Shown here in pieces: positions 22,933-35,200 of a stretch of DNA of 64,000 nt. A model generated the notes under the pieces. It was not told where the DNA came from. It did no database searches and was given only the letters and a program-made list of their open reading frames with translations. Source of the stretch: Xanthoparmelia taractica (lineage: Eukaryota > Ascomycota > Lecanoromycetes > Lecanorales > Parmeliaceae); contig JANQBS010000201.1 in NCBI GenBank assembly GCA_033085395.1, positions 1 to 64,000 on the forward strand, given 5' to 3'. Each line of letters begins with the position of its first letter. Position 1 is the first letter of the stretch. A program made the position numbers and the translations under genes.

Positions 22933-25655
22933 CTAGATGAAGGCGTCATCGCCATCGCTGTCACTCGAAAGACCGCTGTTGTTGTGGAACATGCTTCCAG
23001 AGTCTGCTACGTTAGGTGTGGACAGGTCTGACTGTGCTTTCCTTTCTTTAGCACCGGCGTCAACCCCATCCTTATCGGACCCTGATCTGGAGGCCCCACT
23101 GCGTGGTGGATGTTCCGTGAATGCGACCACAATCTTTGGCGTAAGAGGAGACGAAGATTGCTTTTCGATGTGTCCCTCATCGTCTGTCGATCCCCATTTG
23201 ATCTCAGCAAAATCGCCAAACGGTTTCGCTTGAGAGAAGTCTTCATCAGCGCTGTCTTCACTAGTACAACAATGCGGAGCCGCCATTTGGCTTCTATTCG
23301 TTGGCTCACTATCATCAGAGCTTGCGAAGGGGTCAAATAACGAGGCCGAATCCGACTCCACATTACCACCTTCAATCTGATTCTGTAAAGTCGCCGTTTC
23401 CGGTTTCCTCCTAGCTGTATGCTTGGGTATGCCCGTTGTTTCCTCCCAATGGTCGCTATCAGAATCAGTATTGGAAAGAAGAGAGTCCACAGACACGAGG
23501 TTCGTGGGAACTGCTATACAGGCGTTTGGCTCTGGTAGCCGTGATATTTTCTTTGATGAATTTGCTAAAAGAGTAGCTTCACTCCGATGATGACCTCTAG
23601 GAACGGTTATTATGGGATGGCGACTAGCCAAGATCCTTGCTTCAGCAATCTTCGTTGATAGACGTGTGGCATCCCGTATCCTGGCGGTAATGAGGATTTT
23701 CACTGTTATAGCAGGGTCATCTGCCAACGCATTAAGGCTTCTGAGGAGCGCCAGCGCGTTCTCCAAACCCCTGAGGTTTGTCTCCTTCTGTAGGATGTCG
23801 ACATGATCGACGACTATCCACACGCACTTCCCCTTTGCTACCAGCCCAAGGACGTCCAGAAACAACGTCCAGAGCCTATCTACATCATCCTGCGCATCTT
23901 GGAAACGCTGTTGAGTCATTTCTATAGTCCTAACTGCGAATTGCTCACGGTGAAGCGAGATTGATTTGAAAGTCAGAGACTGAATGAGGATGGCAGCTGT
24001 AGAAACTGCATTTCCTGTGGAATGTCCTTGACAAAAATGGGCTAAGGTCATGGAGCAATCAAGTCGCGCGCAGTCATCTGCTAAGCGTGTTGAAAAGACA
24101 GAAGCCCAGTCTAGCTTGTGACTTTGGTAGGTGTCTACCCACAGGACTGCTGATTGCTCAGACGACATCCAGCTTCGCATACTAGGATGTCTTAACAAAG
24201 CCACGCAGTGCTGCCAGTCATAGGTGGTCAGAAAGTGGCTGCTTGCTCTAATATGACTTTCTCGCCGATCAAATCGCTGAAGTTGTGGGAAAGCCCCGTC
24301 GCGGAACTCGAGCAGAGTTTGCGGGTTGAAGACGAAATCTCCCAAATAGATTGGTGGAGAGACTGGTAGAGCAAGTTGTGCGGTAGAGCCGATTAGACCA
24401 GCTCTACGGCTATCGCTCGTCCCTCCACATAGTGCGGTCTGCTGCAATAGCAACTCGTCGAATCTCTGCACCCACTTGGTGTTGAAATTCTCGAGTAGAC
24501 CGTTTATTTCCCTCTTCATTTCCTCTTTAATCTCCATCCGAAGTTGCTCCGATCCGGACTCGTGCCGGGACGATGCCCTCTCCTCTTGCTGGTGTTCCCA
24601 CAGAGACTGAAGAAGAGTCTGGTTGCAAAGTGTTGCATGAAAATGGCTGGCGCTGGCAAGTTCTTGGATTCTTCGGATCTGTGCGTCAATCTGACAAACC
24701 ACTTTCTGGAACTTTGCTTCCCAGGGAAAGGCGAAGGCTTCAATTACGCTGGCGAGCTTGCTTTTGGCATAGCATCGAAGAGCCTTGGCCAAAAACTTGG
24801 AGAAGCTCGCATATAGAGAAGCCACAGCCCTGACGGAGCTAGAATTAGCACATGGAGCCAGCAAACTTCGGAGGCTTCATACTCAACCATTTTGTCCGTC
24901 GGCGAGTACGCGATCAGTTGATTCACCAAACCCAGCTGTCCTCCAATAGAGACCAGGTGTGACTCGACATTCTGCTTGAGCCTCGAGTGATTAATATTCG
25001 CGACTAGGAGAAGCTTCGTGACGCCCCAGGCCAGAGCAACGTATTCCGGGCACTGGTTCATAACCACATCCAGTAGTTTCGAATATTCCAAAGCTACCGT
25101 AGAGAACCTTTCCAGTCCATTGAACGGTGTCTTTCGAGACTTCTGCTTGTCCAAGGCTGCTCTTGCCAATGTATCAAGCTCTGTGACATCTGCCCGGACT
25201 CGCCAGAGCTCACCCCATTTTTCAGTACTCGCCTGCTTCTCGTACACTTCAACAGTTTGACGTAGTTGACTCAAGGAAGCTTGCATAGGCTCTCTGAAGG
25301 CATGGTTAGTGAAATGTCCTGGAGTAACATTCGAGGGATTTGATGCTTACTGAGAGACGAGGGCATCAGCCCACTGAGCTTTGAAACCATGGACGTTAGC
25401 ATTGCTTTGGGACCTCGCGACCCTTCTGCTCTGCGACTCTAGGTCCGTAGTTATTGTTGTTGTCGTCGGGCTCCCGCTTGGTAGATGTTTACTGTGCAAG
25501 AATTCTTGTCCGGTTGACTTTCTTCGACCAACGCTCAATTTTCCTAGAAAACGCGGTCTTGGCAGTCTTGGCGGCAGTCCTCCCAACGACAATCCATCTT
25601 CCTCCTGCTCATCACTCGACATGCTGAAGTCTCTGTACAGATTCGTAGATGACAA
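22933..25655 (-). CDS. DUF7708/STAND-like protein without a P-loop
   Basis: Fungus-specific protein of 873 residues from three exons (25655-25351, 25293-24883, 24838-22933). An Arg/Ser-rich N-terminus precedes a helical domain (VALAWGVTKLLLVANINHSR, then SLYASFSKFLAKALRCYAKSK) of the DUF7708 kind found at the N-terminus of fungal NACHT/STAND proteins. A central NTPase-like part has a Walker-B-like strand VWIVVDHVDIL and a sensor-like ILITARIRD. At the expected P-loop position I see only SAVLWVDTYQS, with no GxxxxGK. The tail of about 200 residues is acidic, Ser/Asp-rich and probably disordered, ending SDGDDAFI. The second intron (24882-24839, GTATGA donor) is needed to keep the frame. A role in self-recognition or signalling is inference from the family. 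Confidence 0.75.
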
Positions 25656-26511
25656 TCAAATCCAAGATACCAGCGAATGCTATCGGCCAGTATGCTTTTT
25701 ACTCTCTTTGAGAGTCAGGCTAGGATCGATATTGTATGGTGGGGGGTTGGGCGAGAAGCCACAGCCTTGTCCCCCACCCCCCAGTGTCACCGGTGTGGTA
25801 GTGCGTGTACTACGCACCGAAATAATAGATATGCCGTGCAACATCCGTCTGCCTAGTGCTGACTGGCAGCTTCACTGGGTGGGGCTATGATGGGGTCCAT
25901 GTGTGACAAGATTCTAATGCCCCTTGGTTCATACCAATGTCAAAGACGCAGATATCTCTTTCTCTATTTCAAGACCTATCAAAGTGGGTCTTTTGCCCTT
26001 TCTGCCCCTCATGTTCATCTTTCGGATGCATGCAATTGTGGTGGTTATGAAACTGAGGTGGGAGGCTATCTCAGGTTCCATGCATAAGGCTACTGAAATC
26101 TAGCAATGCGAATGCATGATGGTGTGTAAGCCGGACGGGAGTCAATTACGGGGATGGGCCAAAGGTGCCTGGGATTATGAACAAGGCCGACTGGCGGCTC
26201 TGTTATAACGTGTCAGACTTGAATTTAAAAACAAAACGTCTCTAAACTCGGGCTCCTTCTTTTCACTTCCTATTCATTTTCTACCTCACGTATCGTACAG
26301 AAGAAAGTGGTGGCAATACCACACCTATGTTTTTCTCATTATACGGTTTTACTTTGTTGGCTAAACATTTTTGTATCTGATTACCGATGTTAACGTATTT
26401 ATCTGTTGACGAAAGTAGCAGCACTAAAGTAACCCAGAGAAGTCTTGCGCCAAATTTCACACACAGACACCCCAGATTGCCCTTGTATTCGCGCAGACCT
26501 TGAAGTACAAG
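25656..26511. other. Divergent promoter region
   Basis: About 860 bp between the STAND-like gene (minus) and the AAA ATPase gene (plus), so it must hold both promoters. A CT/GA-rich stretch follows a run of CCCCCACCCCCC near 25770. No gene seen. Confidence 0.4.
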
Positions 26512-29504
26512 ATGACTTCCGTCAATTCCGACGATTCACCAACTTCCCAAAGTCCCGCAACCCAGCCATCCAAAAGTGGTTCCAAAAGCACCAGTTCTCG
26601 CCATGTCCAAGAACCGTCTGCGGGCTACGGCTATAATGGAGTCAACGGTGAGGGAACTCCAACAAGCATCCCTCATAGCGACGACCAAAGTCGCTTGGCT
26701 TATATCCAGGAGTTGCAAAGGACCATCGATGCCCTTCGCGCTCAACAAGTGAGCCTTCGAGATCGTTACGCCCAGTCACGAAGATCTCATTTTAGTGGCG
26801 AAGGAGATGAGCATCACCCAAGCGCTCACAGTGGAGAAGAACGCATACATTCGGGCCAAATGCACATTGGTGAAGGAACGGAAAAGGGATGGAAGCTGGA
26901 GATCAAACGCTGGAAAAGGGTGAACAATCGCAACGGCTTTTCCGACATCTATGATGAGAGTGAGAAAATAGAAGATATCCGAAAGAGGGAGCGTGAGATA
27001 CGTAGTGGAGGTATTACGCCGTGCACTATGATCCGTTTTGGTTACGACAAAGCTGACCGTGTTTAAGGCTACGTTCTTTCCGTCTACGATGAGTATGATG
27101 TAGATGGAAAACTGATGCACGTCCTTTTAGCAATCCACTCAAATCCACTGCTGGACCTGCTACGCCAAGTCATCACTTTCTTCCCGGGAGATGAATTCGA
27201 CGTCCTTAGCGGCAAAGATTCGACTGATGACACGGTGACTTTCATGGACCCATATATGATCTTCTTCGCATATAGAGCTCAGCTACGCCAGAGTATACAA
27301 GGCGACTTCCCTGAAGATGCAAAGCAACATGTAAGAATGCTGCTGGATTTTCTGAAGGCAGAGCATCGTAAGGCTCCTTTCTGTGTTGATATGCCCTGAT
27401 CCCTACCCCTCCCGTTGCAAGACAAAGTTGGAAGGAAGTATTGGTGTGCTCTTTCCATACGCCCCTCGAACGCTGCCTTGTGACTCGAGTTGCGTTTCGA
27501 TGAAAGAATGCTGATTCCGAACAACAGCGGTATCAGATGCGAAGTTGACAGAGATTGAAGAGGGTCGTTGTAGGAAGATATCCTACGATAAACTATTCCT
27601 GCTATACCCTCCAAACACAGCTGTCTACGCATGTAAGGGCGTGGATGATCGTCAAATGGTCGTCTACTCCCGTTCGGTAACGAACTGGAACACTAAGGGT
27701 CCGAACAGGATGATGAAGCTGACATGCTGGGAAGTAACGTTTGAAGGAGGAACGTTCAAGCGTGACTTCTCGGAATGGAATATAGAGCCCTACTCCGGCG
27801 AGAAGAACATCAGTAATCTTGAGCTCGTACCCGTGTAAGTTGCTTTCCCAGTCCCTTGTCTCCTGGTCCGTACCAAGTTTGTAGTCGGGATGTGCTATAG
27901 GAGCAAATTAAACTCCAGGATCTGTCTCACCACTCAATCTTGATCCCCTTCCGGACATCACTGACTGGGAAAATACTAGACGATACATGGAGAACGAACA
28001 AGAGCTTCATAACAAACTCGTTGCCCGGTAAGTACAATCTCAAGAAGACCCTGATAGCGAAGTACTGGACTTAAATTTAAATAGTGGTCGACGCTACTTT
28101 GAACTCAATAAGGAGGCCTCCCTTCAAGACTATTATGGCGAGAGGTTTCCTCGAGTTTACAAGGACGTAAGCACTTTTTGGCACCGTCGAGAGAGGAAAC
28201 AAGGCTGATGAAAATTTTTAGGAGCCTGTACGAGTGGTAGTGGACGAGGATACATACTGGCGAAAGTATCCCCCAAGTAAGCACGGATCCGCTTTGGCTA
28301 GTGTAGGAAGGGCTGACGAATCTTCTCAGGTGTGGAGACCAACGAGGGTCCATCCAAAGACTACGGTTTCCCCGAGGGAGAGGAAGACCTTGTAGATCAT
28401 GAGGGCCAGCCTCTTGAGGACACGCTCCTGCGATGTTTCCCGGAGGTCGGTGTCTTCTCCATGCGGGACAAGGAATGGGGTAAGTATTCGACATATATTC
28501 TAGTAAGTTATATTGAAGATGGCTGTAGCGTTAGTGAAGGTGGATGACCTCAAACCTGTCCGGTTTCGGGATAAAGCGTTCAGAAGATTGGTCATTAGGG
28601 ATGATTACAAGAGGATCATCAAGGCTATGGTGGAAGCATATCGGCTTGAGAAACCGGGCTTTAGTGATATTGTGAGCGGTAAAGGGCGGGGTCTTACGAT
28701 CTTGCTCCACGGCCCGCCTGGTACGGGCAAAACGCTCACCGCCGGTCAGTCCCATACTTATCTCCGTTTTGCCCTCTAAAAGGCTTAAGGCCCAGCTGAT
28801 CAGCAACAGAATGCGTGGCAGAGAAACAGAAATGTCCTCTTTTCACCATTAGTTGCGGAGATTTGGGTACCGAGCCGGAGCATTTAGAAGTCAAGCTCAA
28901 GGAGGTCTTCGAGTACGCCGTCACCTGGAAAGCCATACTCCTCCTCGATGAAGCCGACATCTTCCTCCAAGAAAGGGACGTACACGACGTAAAGCGCAAC
29001 GCTCTCGTCTCCATATTCCTCCGCGAACTAGAATACTTTGATGGCATCCTCTTCGTCGGTTCCCCTTTTCCTCTCCTTTGTCCGTCACGAAAACGCCCCT
29101 AACGAGAGAAATAGTTAACCACCAACCGTCCCGGCGACATCGACGAAGCCTTCGTCTCCCGCATCCACATCACCCTCGGCCTCACTTCCCTGACGCGCGA
29201 GGAGCAGCGAAAGATCTGGACGATTTTCATCAAAGATTTGGACCTCTCTGACGCGCAAAAGCGCGCGTTGCTCGTCTACGTCACTGATAATTTTGGCGCC
29301 GATAAGCTGAATGGGAGGCAGATTAGGAACACGGTGAGGACGGCGCTAGCGCTGGCGCAGTTGGGGCGGCAGCAGGTGTCTGCCGAGCATTTGGAGCAGG
29401 TTGTCAGGATTGGCAGAGAGTATGCCGGGTATGTTAATAGCTTGAATCGGATGGGAAGTGAGGAGTACGCTGTGGCGCTTGGAAGGAGGGCGCCCGGAGC
29501 CTGA
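26512..29504 (+). CDS. AAA ATPase with N-terminal DUF7025-like domain
   Basis: Fungal AAA-type ATPase of a large uncharacterised family. The N-terminus is disordered, starting MTSVNSDDSPTSQ, with a helix RLAYIQELQRTIDALRAQQ. A globular N-domain follows (YVLSVYDEYDVDG, then ISYDKLFLLYPPNTAVYACK, then RDFSEWNIEPYSG). The ATPase core has Walker A HGPPGTGKTLTAE, Walker B AILLLDEADIFLQER and sensor-1 LTTNRPGDIDEAF, ending with a lid helix region REYAGYVNSLNRMG. Around ten introns are needed. One inside the core (about 28737-28810) joins TLTA to ECVAEK, and another with a GTCGGT donor near 29058 joins ILF to LTTNRP. The first ATG is at 26512; the reading frame extends upstream only through a TTG. 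All catalytic motifs are intact. Substrate and location are unknown. Confidence 0.85.
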
Positions 29505-30564
29505 GACATTGGATATGACGCGGATGAGGTGGGCTGATGCGGTACAGACTTGGTGCACTACTGGTGGCAAACATTCAGTTCCAGCAATCACAGGGCTGCC
29601 TGCTTCTGGTATCTACTCGATTGGTAGTAACATTGTTAAAAGACCTGATTATACTGTATATACTATGGGAGTCCGCGGAGTCTGTGAGTAATCAAGCCAG
29701 TCTTGTTGAATCTTTCGACTGTTGACCAAGACTAAGATTTGAGCAGTTGTCGTTCCGTTCCGTTACGCTGCTCTCTTTCTACACCTTTTAACAACATATC
29801 TACTCTTCTTTTCCTACGAATCTGTCTTTGGTTTAAAGTCTAGGTTCCAAAAAGATAAGACACAAAAATAACGATGAAGTCTCTATCATCTTCACTTGAG
29901 CGCTTGGCAGAGGGATCGGGGATTGAGCAACTGTATAACCTCAAGCAATGGAGCTTTATGTTTTGGTTGAACACTCGCAGGATAGCAATGTCTTCGTTGA
30001 CGGAGGACTTCTGCGGTGTTTATCTCTCATTGTAGGTGGATATAATCATCGTAGGTAGACAGGCACCGCTGCGTGTTATACCTCAATTCAATGGCCATCT
30101 TACGCGCTGATCCTTTGGACACGTTGGGGGGTTCTCGAAAGTTTTTTTCTCACATCCTTCCCTCACCGGCGAATTCCTCATCGTACAGCAGCTGCCAACC
30201 CATCGTCGCCCATTCCGAATCCGCCATAGTTCCAACCTAAATCTCTGTACCGAAAGCGCGTTTTCTAATCAACTGGCAGCGCGAGCTACAACATGGCCTG
30301 TTCCGTGACATGTCTCTATATGGCATTTCCACTTTTGATCTTTCCAAATGCCTTCACTAGATACGCCTTCGCAATCCAACATGGCTCAAATGTCTCTGTT
30401 CCCAGTTAGTTGTAGTCAATCGTTTGATAAAATCTGAGATCAGATGCCTTGCGCGACAGGGTTTTGCATACGCTAGTCCTAGTTCCACTGTACCATTTCT
30501 CCTATCCCCGTCCCGCTCCACTTCCACTCCCAACCTCCACCTCCCCTAATCGACACCCCCAAAC
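29505..30564. other. Intergenic, about 1 kb
   Basis: Between two plus-strand genes. It holds the 3' end of the AAA ATPase transcript and the promoter of the complex I subunit. Only short unrecognised ORFs are present. CT-rich sequence begins near 30510, just before the start codon. Confidence 0.45.
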
Positions 30565-31612
30565 ATGTCCACCCGCCAGCCCAGGTAACCCCCTCCCCCC
30601 TCCCCCCTCCTCCTTCCCCCTCCCCTCCCTCCCTCTCTCCCTTCCCCCTCCCCTCCTCCCTCTTCCTCTCCCTCTCCCTCTCCCCCCCCCAATCCATTTC
30701 CCCAAAAAACTAACCCCTCCCTTTCCCCCACAGATTCAACCAAACCGTCCTCCTCGACCCGACCCCCCTCCCCGACTCCGTCCCCAAAGTCCCCGAGATC
30801 GGCGCCTCCTCGGCGCCCTTACTCAGCGCCTCCTTCTTCATCGGCGCCCGCTGCGGCGCCTACAATGACGACTACATGAAGTGCAAGACGGAGGCGCATG
30901 GGAAGGGGGAGGTGGAGTGCATGAAGGAGGGGAGGAAGGTTACGAGGTGTGCTGCTAGCGTGTGAGTGGGGAATTTTTTTATTGTTTTTAATTTCTTTGG
31001 GGAGGGGGATGGGGGCTGGGGGGGTTTGTGTATCTATATAGGGACTGTTGTTGGGGGAAAAAATTGGGAGGGAAGAGGAGGGAGGAGAGAGAAAGGGGGG
31101 GGGGTTTGATGTCTGGGCGCGTGGGCATGTGTGGAGGAAGAGGAGATGAGAGGGCAGGATCCAGGAGTTCATGTACGAGCTGTGCTAATCCCATCGTGAT
31201 TAAATCAACAACAGGCTAGACGACATCAACAAGAACTGCCTCGCCGAGTTCCGCCTCCACTGGATGTGTCTGGACGACAACAACCAGCAGCTATGGCACT
31301 GTCGGAGACCGGAACAGCTGCTCAATGCCTGTGTGTTTGACAAGCTGGTAAGAAGCGCTCTCCCCCCATCTCTCTCGCTCGGCCTTGGCATGCATACACA
31401 TTACGCTAGCTAATCCAATCAAACCCTTTCTCCAGAAACTCGAAAAGAAGATCCCCGGCACGCCGGAAAACGAGACGCCGGTGCACCTGCGGGACAGGCA
31501 GATATTCTCACACAACCTCTCGAGCTGGCGCCGGAAGACGGAGAGACCAAGTAGAGGAGAAGTTCAGGCGGAGAGATCGGAGAAAGTAGAGAAGTCAGAG
31601 AAGCCAGAGTAG
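30565..31612 (+). CDS. Complex I subunit, NDUFA8/NUO-20.8 type (twin CX9C)
   Basis: Accessory subunit of NADH:ubiquinone oxidoreductase in the intermembrane-space face of complex I. Four exons (30565-30584, 30734-30961, 31215-31347, 31436-31612) give 185 residues, close to the usual size. The conserved core reads FNQTVLLDPTPLPDSVPKVP, then IGASSAPLLSASFFIGARCG. Paired cysteines follow: CGAYNDDYMKC and CMKEGRKVTRC, then CLAEFRLHWMC and CRRPEQLLNAC. These are CHCH/twin CX9C motifs, oxidised by the Mia40 route. The first exon is only 20 nt (MSTRQP plus two bases). The C-terminal tail is Lys/Glu-rich. Introns 1 and 2 have unusual, mutually complementary composition, described separately. Identity is confident from cysteine spacing and flanking sequence. 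Confidence 0.93.
30585..30733 (+). repeat. Polypyrimidine intron 1 of the complex I gene
   Basis: This 149-nt intron (GTAACC to CACAG) is almost entirely C and T, with long runs of CCCTCC and CCCTCTC between 30588 and 30692. It is far longer and more biased than the 45-60 nt introns of neighbouring genes. Confidence 0.9.
30962..31214 (+). repeat. Purine-rich intron 2 of the complex I gene
   Basis: This 253-nt intron (GTGAGT to AACAG) is rich in G and A, with GGGAGGGAAGAGGAGGGAGG at about 31066-31085 followed by a run of ten G at about 31096-31105. The strand bias is opposite to intron 1, so the two can base-pair around exon 2. The G runs could also form G-quadruplexes. Confidence 0.9.
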
Positions 31613-32253
31613 ATATCATATGAGAGCGTTTGTGAATGCAGATTATTGGAGTTTTCGGGCAGGGACTGGTTACTCAATGCAATGAATAGTCAATGCAATG
31701 AAAGAATGTACAACGTTCAAATTGAATTTCGTAACTATGAAGGTGTTGAGTAATAGACGAGCTATGAGAGCTATCTGGCCCCGATACCGGGACGCCTCAA
31801 AGCGATAAATGATCACTCGTTAGACGCATTTGTTTGACATGCCGCTCCGCCAGTGCAAGAATCCTGTGAAGGAAGCTTCCTTCCCGCTGTAAAGATCATG
31901 ATACCGATGCATTCATGTCAGGTATCCCATTGCGAAAGAGTTGTTGACCATCGCTAACGCACGTCCACTTGGATGTCCACCTGTGGCGAAAAGGATTCGC
32001 CAGCCCCTTTTTGGTGATAAATAAGTAAGTAAAAATATCTGCATTGCGTTAAAGATTGATATCATCTCAGCAAAGATCCATACTGATGTCGAGACTGGAT
32101 CTTAAAAGCGTAGCTCTACTCAACTTGGAGATCTTGAACTGTTGTAATCCATGACTCCAGGGTTCGGTAACATGGCCATAGTACGGCCATGTCGCCAGGT
32201 TCCTCAGCCTAGCGGGTTTTCTCGATATCTGATCACGAAACCCTGCCCAGCGT
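31613..32253. other. Convergent 3' intergenic region
   Basis: Between the 3' ends of the complex I gene and EDC4. A 13-bp direct repeat TCAATGCAATGAA occurs at 31674-31686 and 31690-31702. No gene seen. Confidence 0.5.
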
Positions 32254-35200
32254 TCATTGAGCGTAGGACTTGAGCTCACGTGCCTGCCTTGCCAAACCGG
32301 GAATTTTGCGCAGAGCGGGATTCTGAGGTTCCTCCTCAGCAATGCGCATGTACTCTCCTTCGAGACGTGAGCTCAATATGTCGAGAATTTTGCCGGAAAC
32401 CTCATGTATCTCTGGGTCCTGAACAATGTCAACTAGCTGCTTTGAGAATGCTGAAGGAGACTCACTCTTGGATTGATCAAACGGAAGACAGTCTCGAGCC
32501 AGGACAACCGCTCCATTACATTTGTCGCTAGCGACTCGGTCACGGCAGTTCCAACGGAAAATATCACCAAAGGTGAGGTTTGTCCGAGATAGCCGGGATC
32601 GCAGCGTACAAATAAGTTGTCAAACAAAGCTACTTTTTGGTTTGATTGAAGCCACTGCGAAAATTAGTATTCTGATCTCTCTTTTGATGCCTCGGAGAAA
32701 TCTCATAACGTACCATAATAGTAGCCTCTTCAAATTGGCCCTCCTGCATTGACGTTGCAATCGCCTCCAGCTCTTCCTGTTCTGGTGATGCATGCATGGA
32801 TGCGGATTCACTAGGAGTTGGCGATGGACGACGAGCCAGATTCTGGCCTTCCTGGGCAGCCTTCTGTTGGAGCTTGAGGATCTCAAGTTGGAAGTCTGAC
32901 TGCGCAGCTGCCATTGTTTGCACGGTTTCGGAGAGCCCACGAACCAGGTCTGTGAGTTGATCAATCTTGACACTGTCATCACGATGTTGAGTTTTTGCTT
33001 GTTGTAATTGCTCCCGCACACGGCGTTCTATATCCCCACTGACCTTTTGTGCAACAGTAACAGCCAGGTCCGTAAAGGCAGGCATGATGGTATTGTGTAA
33101 GGTCGCCGTGAATTCGCGCTCCACATGGCCAGTCACCGTCCTCGTAACCTGCTCGGAGATTGAGCGAAGAAGGCTGGGATTCTGCATAGCCTGACTAATG
33201 GCATCCGGTAGGGCAGATTTCATCGCACTTGGCATGGCTTCATTGACATGCTTAGCTACAACTGTCGAGAGCACGTCATTTAGGGAAGCCGAAGTGACAT
33301 CGGCAACAGACGGAACGACAGAGTCTTGAATGCTCTTCTTAATAATTCGAGATAGCGACTTCTCCACGTTATCACTCAGAGTACTCGATACTAGACGAAG
33401 CATCGCGATTTGCTTGGCTGCTCCAGCAGCGTCTTGGACACGCTTGTCTTCCGCAAAGCGTCGATACAGAGTCTCAAGCTCCTGTCGAAAGACTTTGTTG
33501 AACTCATTAGAGACTCCAGCCTCGATCTTCTTGAGTTCCTTATCAAGGAAATCACTTGATATGCCCAGGCTGATCGAGTCTCCGTTTGCCATTGGACGTG
33601 TCGATTTCTCCCCACTGGAAGTAGGGATGGTGTAAGGCACTTCCCGAGAGACGCCCTTTAGCGTAGAAGGCCGGGCCGTCTCTTTGGTAACACTTGGGGT
33701 GACTTGAGGCGTGGGAGTCGATGCTCGCTGGGCCGCATCAGCGTAAGACTCGGGCGCAGGGGATGGAGCCGGAGCGCGAGTAATCGGCTCGACAGCGCCA
33801 TACCGCTTGCTCTTCTTCTTGTCGACCTTTTCGGCAGTGTTGGGGGGAGCCTGCGCGTCTTCTACCGTGGCACGTTCCGAGTTGGGAGCCACCTTCTCAA
33901 GGGCTTTTTGCTTTATGAGAGAAGGAGTTGCCACACCATCGCCGTTCATCGAGGCTAACGACGGCTCACTTGCAGAGACCGCTGACGACTCTCGGAGTTC
34001 CTTGACAACGATTTCACCAGCTTGCTCCGCGTCTATCGGGTGAAGTACTCGACTGTCACTTGACCAACCAAGATCCTCCTTCTTGATACCCAGACATGTG
34101 ACACCCTTAGAGTGCATCACATAAAGTTCAAACAGTAGTGGGTCTTCTTCGTCTTCCACAGCTCTTGCAGGCTCGCCGGAGGATGGTACAAGCTCGATAC
34201 TTCGTAGCTGGCCCTTGCTCTCGAATGAGTATTCGCGCATCCCGCTCATGATAGCAGTAGCTTCTGCCTTTGGCAGGCTAGAATCCTTGTTAGCTAGACG
34301 TTGTACAAATTTGGCTTGCGACATGCTCGGCAGATTGTACTTCGGTGCGGACAAGTGGATGAAGTAGATGGAGTTGCGGGTCGGATGACCAACAGTGATG
34401 ATGCCTGAGGCTGGATGATACGTGACACTGCAGATTGCGTCGGTTTCCTTCTCGTGAGGGAAACTGAGCTCTTGAACCGCTTTTCCCAGACACAGGTCCC
34501 AAAGCTGCAGTGTATGATTCTGCTTCATACCGACAATGATATATCGAAGGGCTGCTCCCTTCGTATAAGGGCGAAGCTTGTCCACAAAGAGGACCGAGGT
34601 TGGCCACGACTTTTCTGTCGAGTGAGCCGTGCTAAAAGACAGTATTGGAGCTTTAATCTCGATCGGAGTGATCATCGATGCACCAGCATTAGCCTCATCT
34701 GTTAATTCGCGAATATCCCAGATCCTGAGCTTTCCAGCCTTGTCAAGGGTAACGATTGTGCTGTCATCCTCGCTGAAAGTAAAATCCTTGCCTGCTTTAC
34801 CCGTAGTGACCTTCAGGTTGCGCTCCGCGAAATACTTTTCAGTGTCCAGGACTGCATCCTTAGCCACTAAAGAGGATTTCTGCGCATGGGCTGTGAGAAC
34901 AATGTAGATGGATTTGCCGCGGCCTATAGCGAAGAACTCTGGATGGCGGCTACTCTTCTTAGCACGGGTCTTCAACTGACCGCCCGATGGGGAGTCAAGC
35001 TGATTGGGTACTGGTGGAATGATGAGACCTTGTTTCTCCATATCTTCTTGGGTTACCTCTTCTCCGGGTCTGGATATGGTGGTCCAGTAGACAGTCCCGC
35101 TGACACCAGTGGCAATAACCGTCTGGGTACCTCGTATTGGGCTCCCCGGATGAGCGGACGAAATGCCGATATTGAAGATACGATCTTGGGTCTTTGCATA

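Noticed and set aside
30449..30868. 139-codon proline/leucine-rich ORF and opposite Gly/Glu/Arg-rich ORFs
   Set aside because: They are translations of the polypyrimidine first intron and its flanks.
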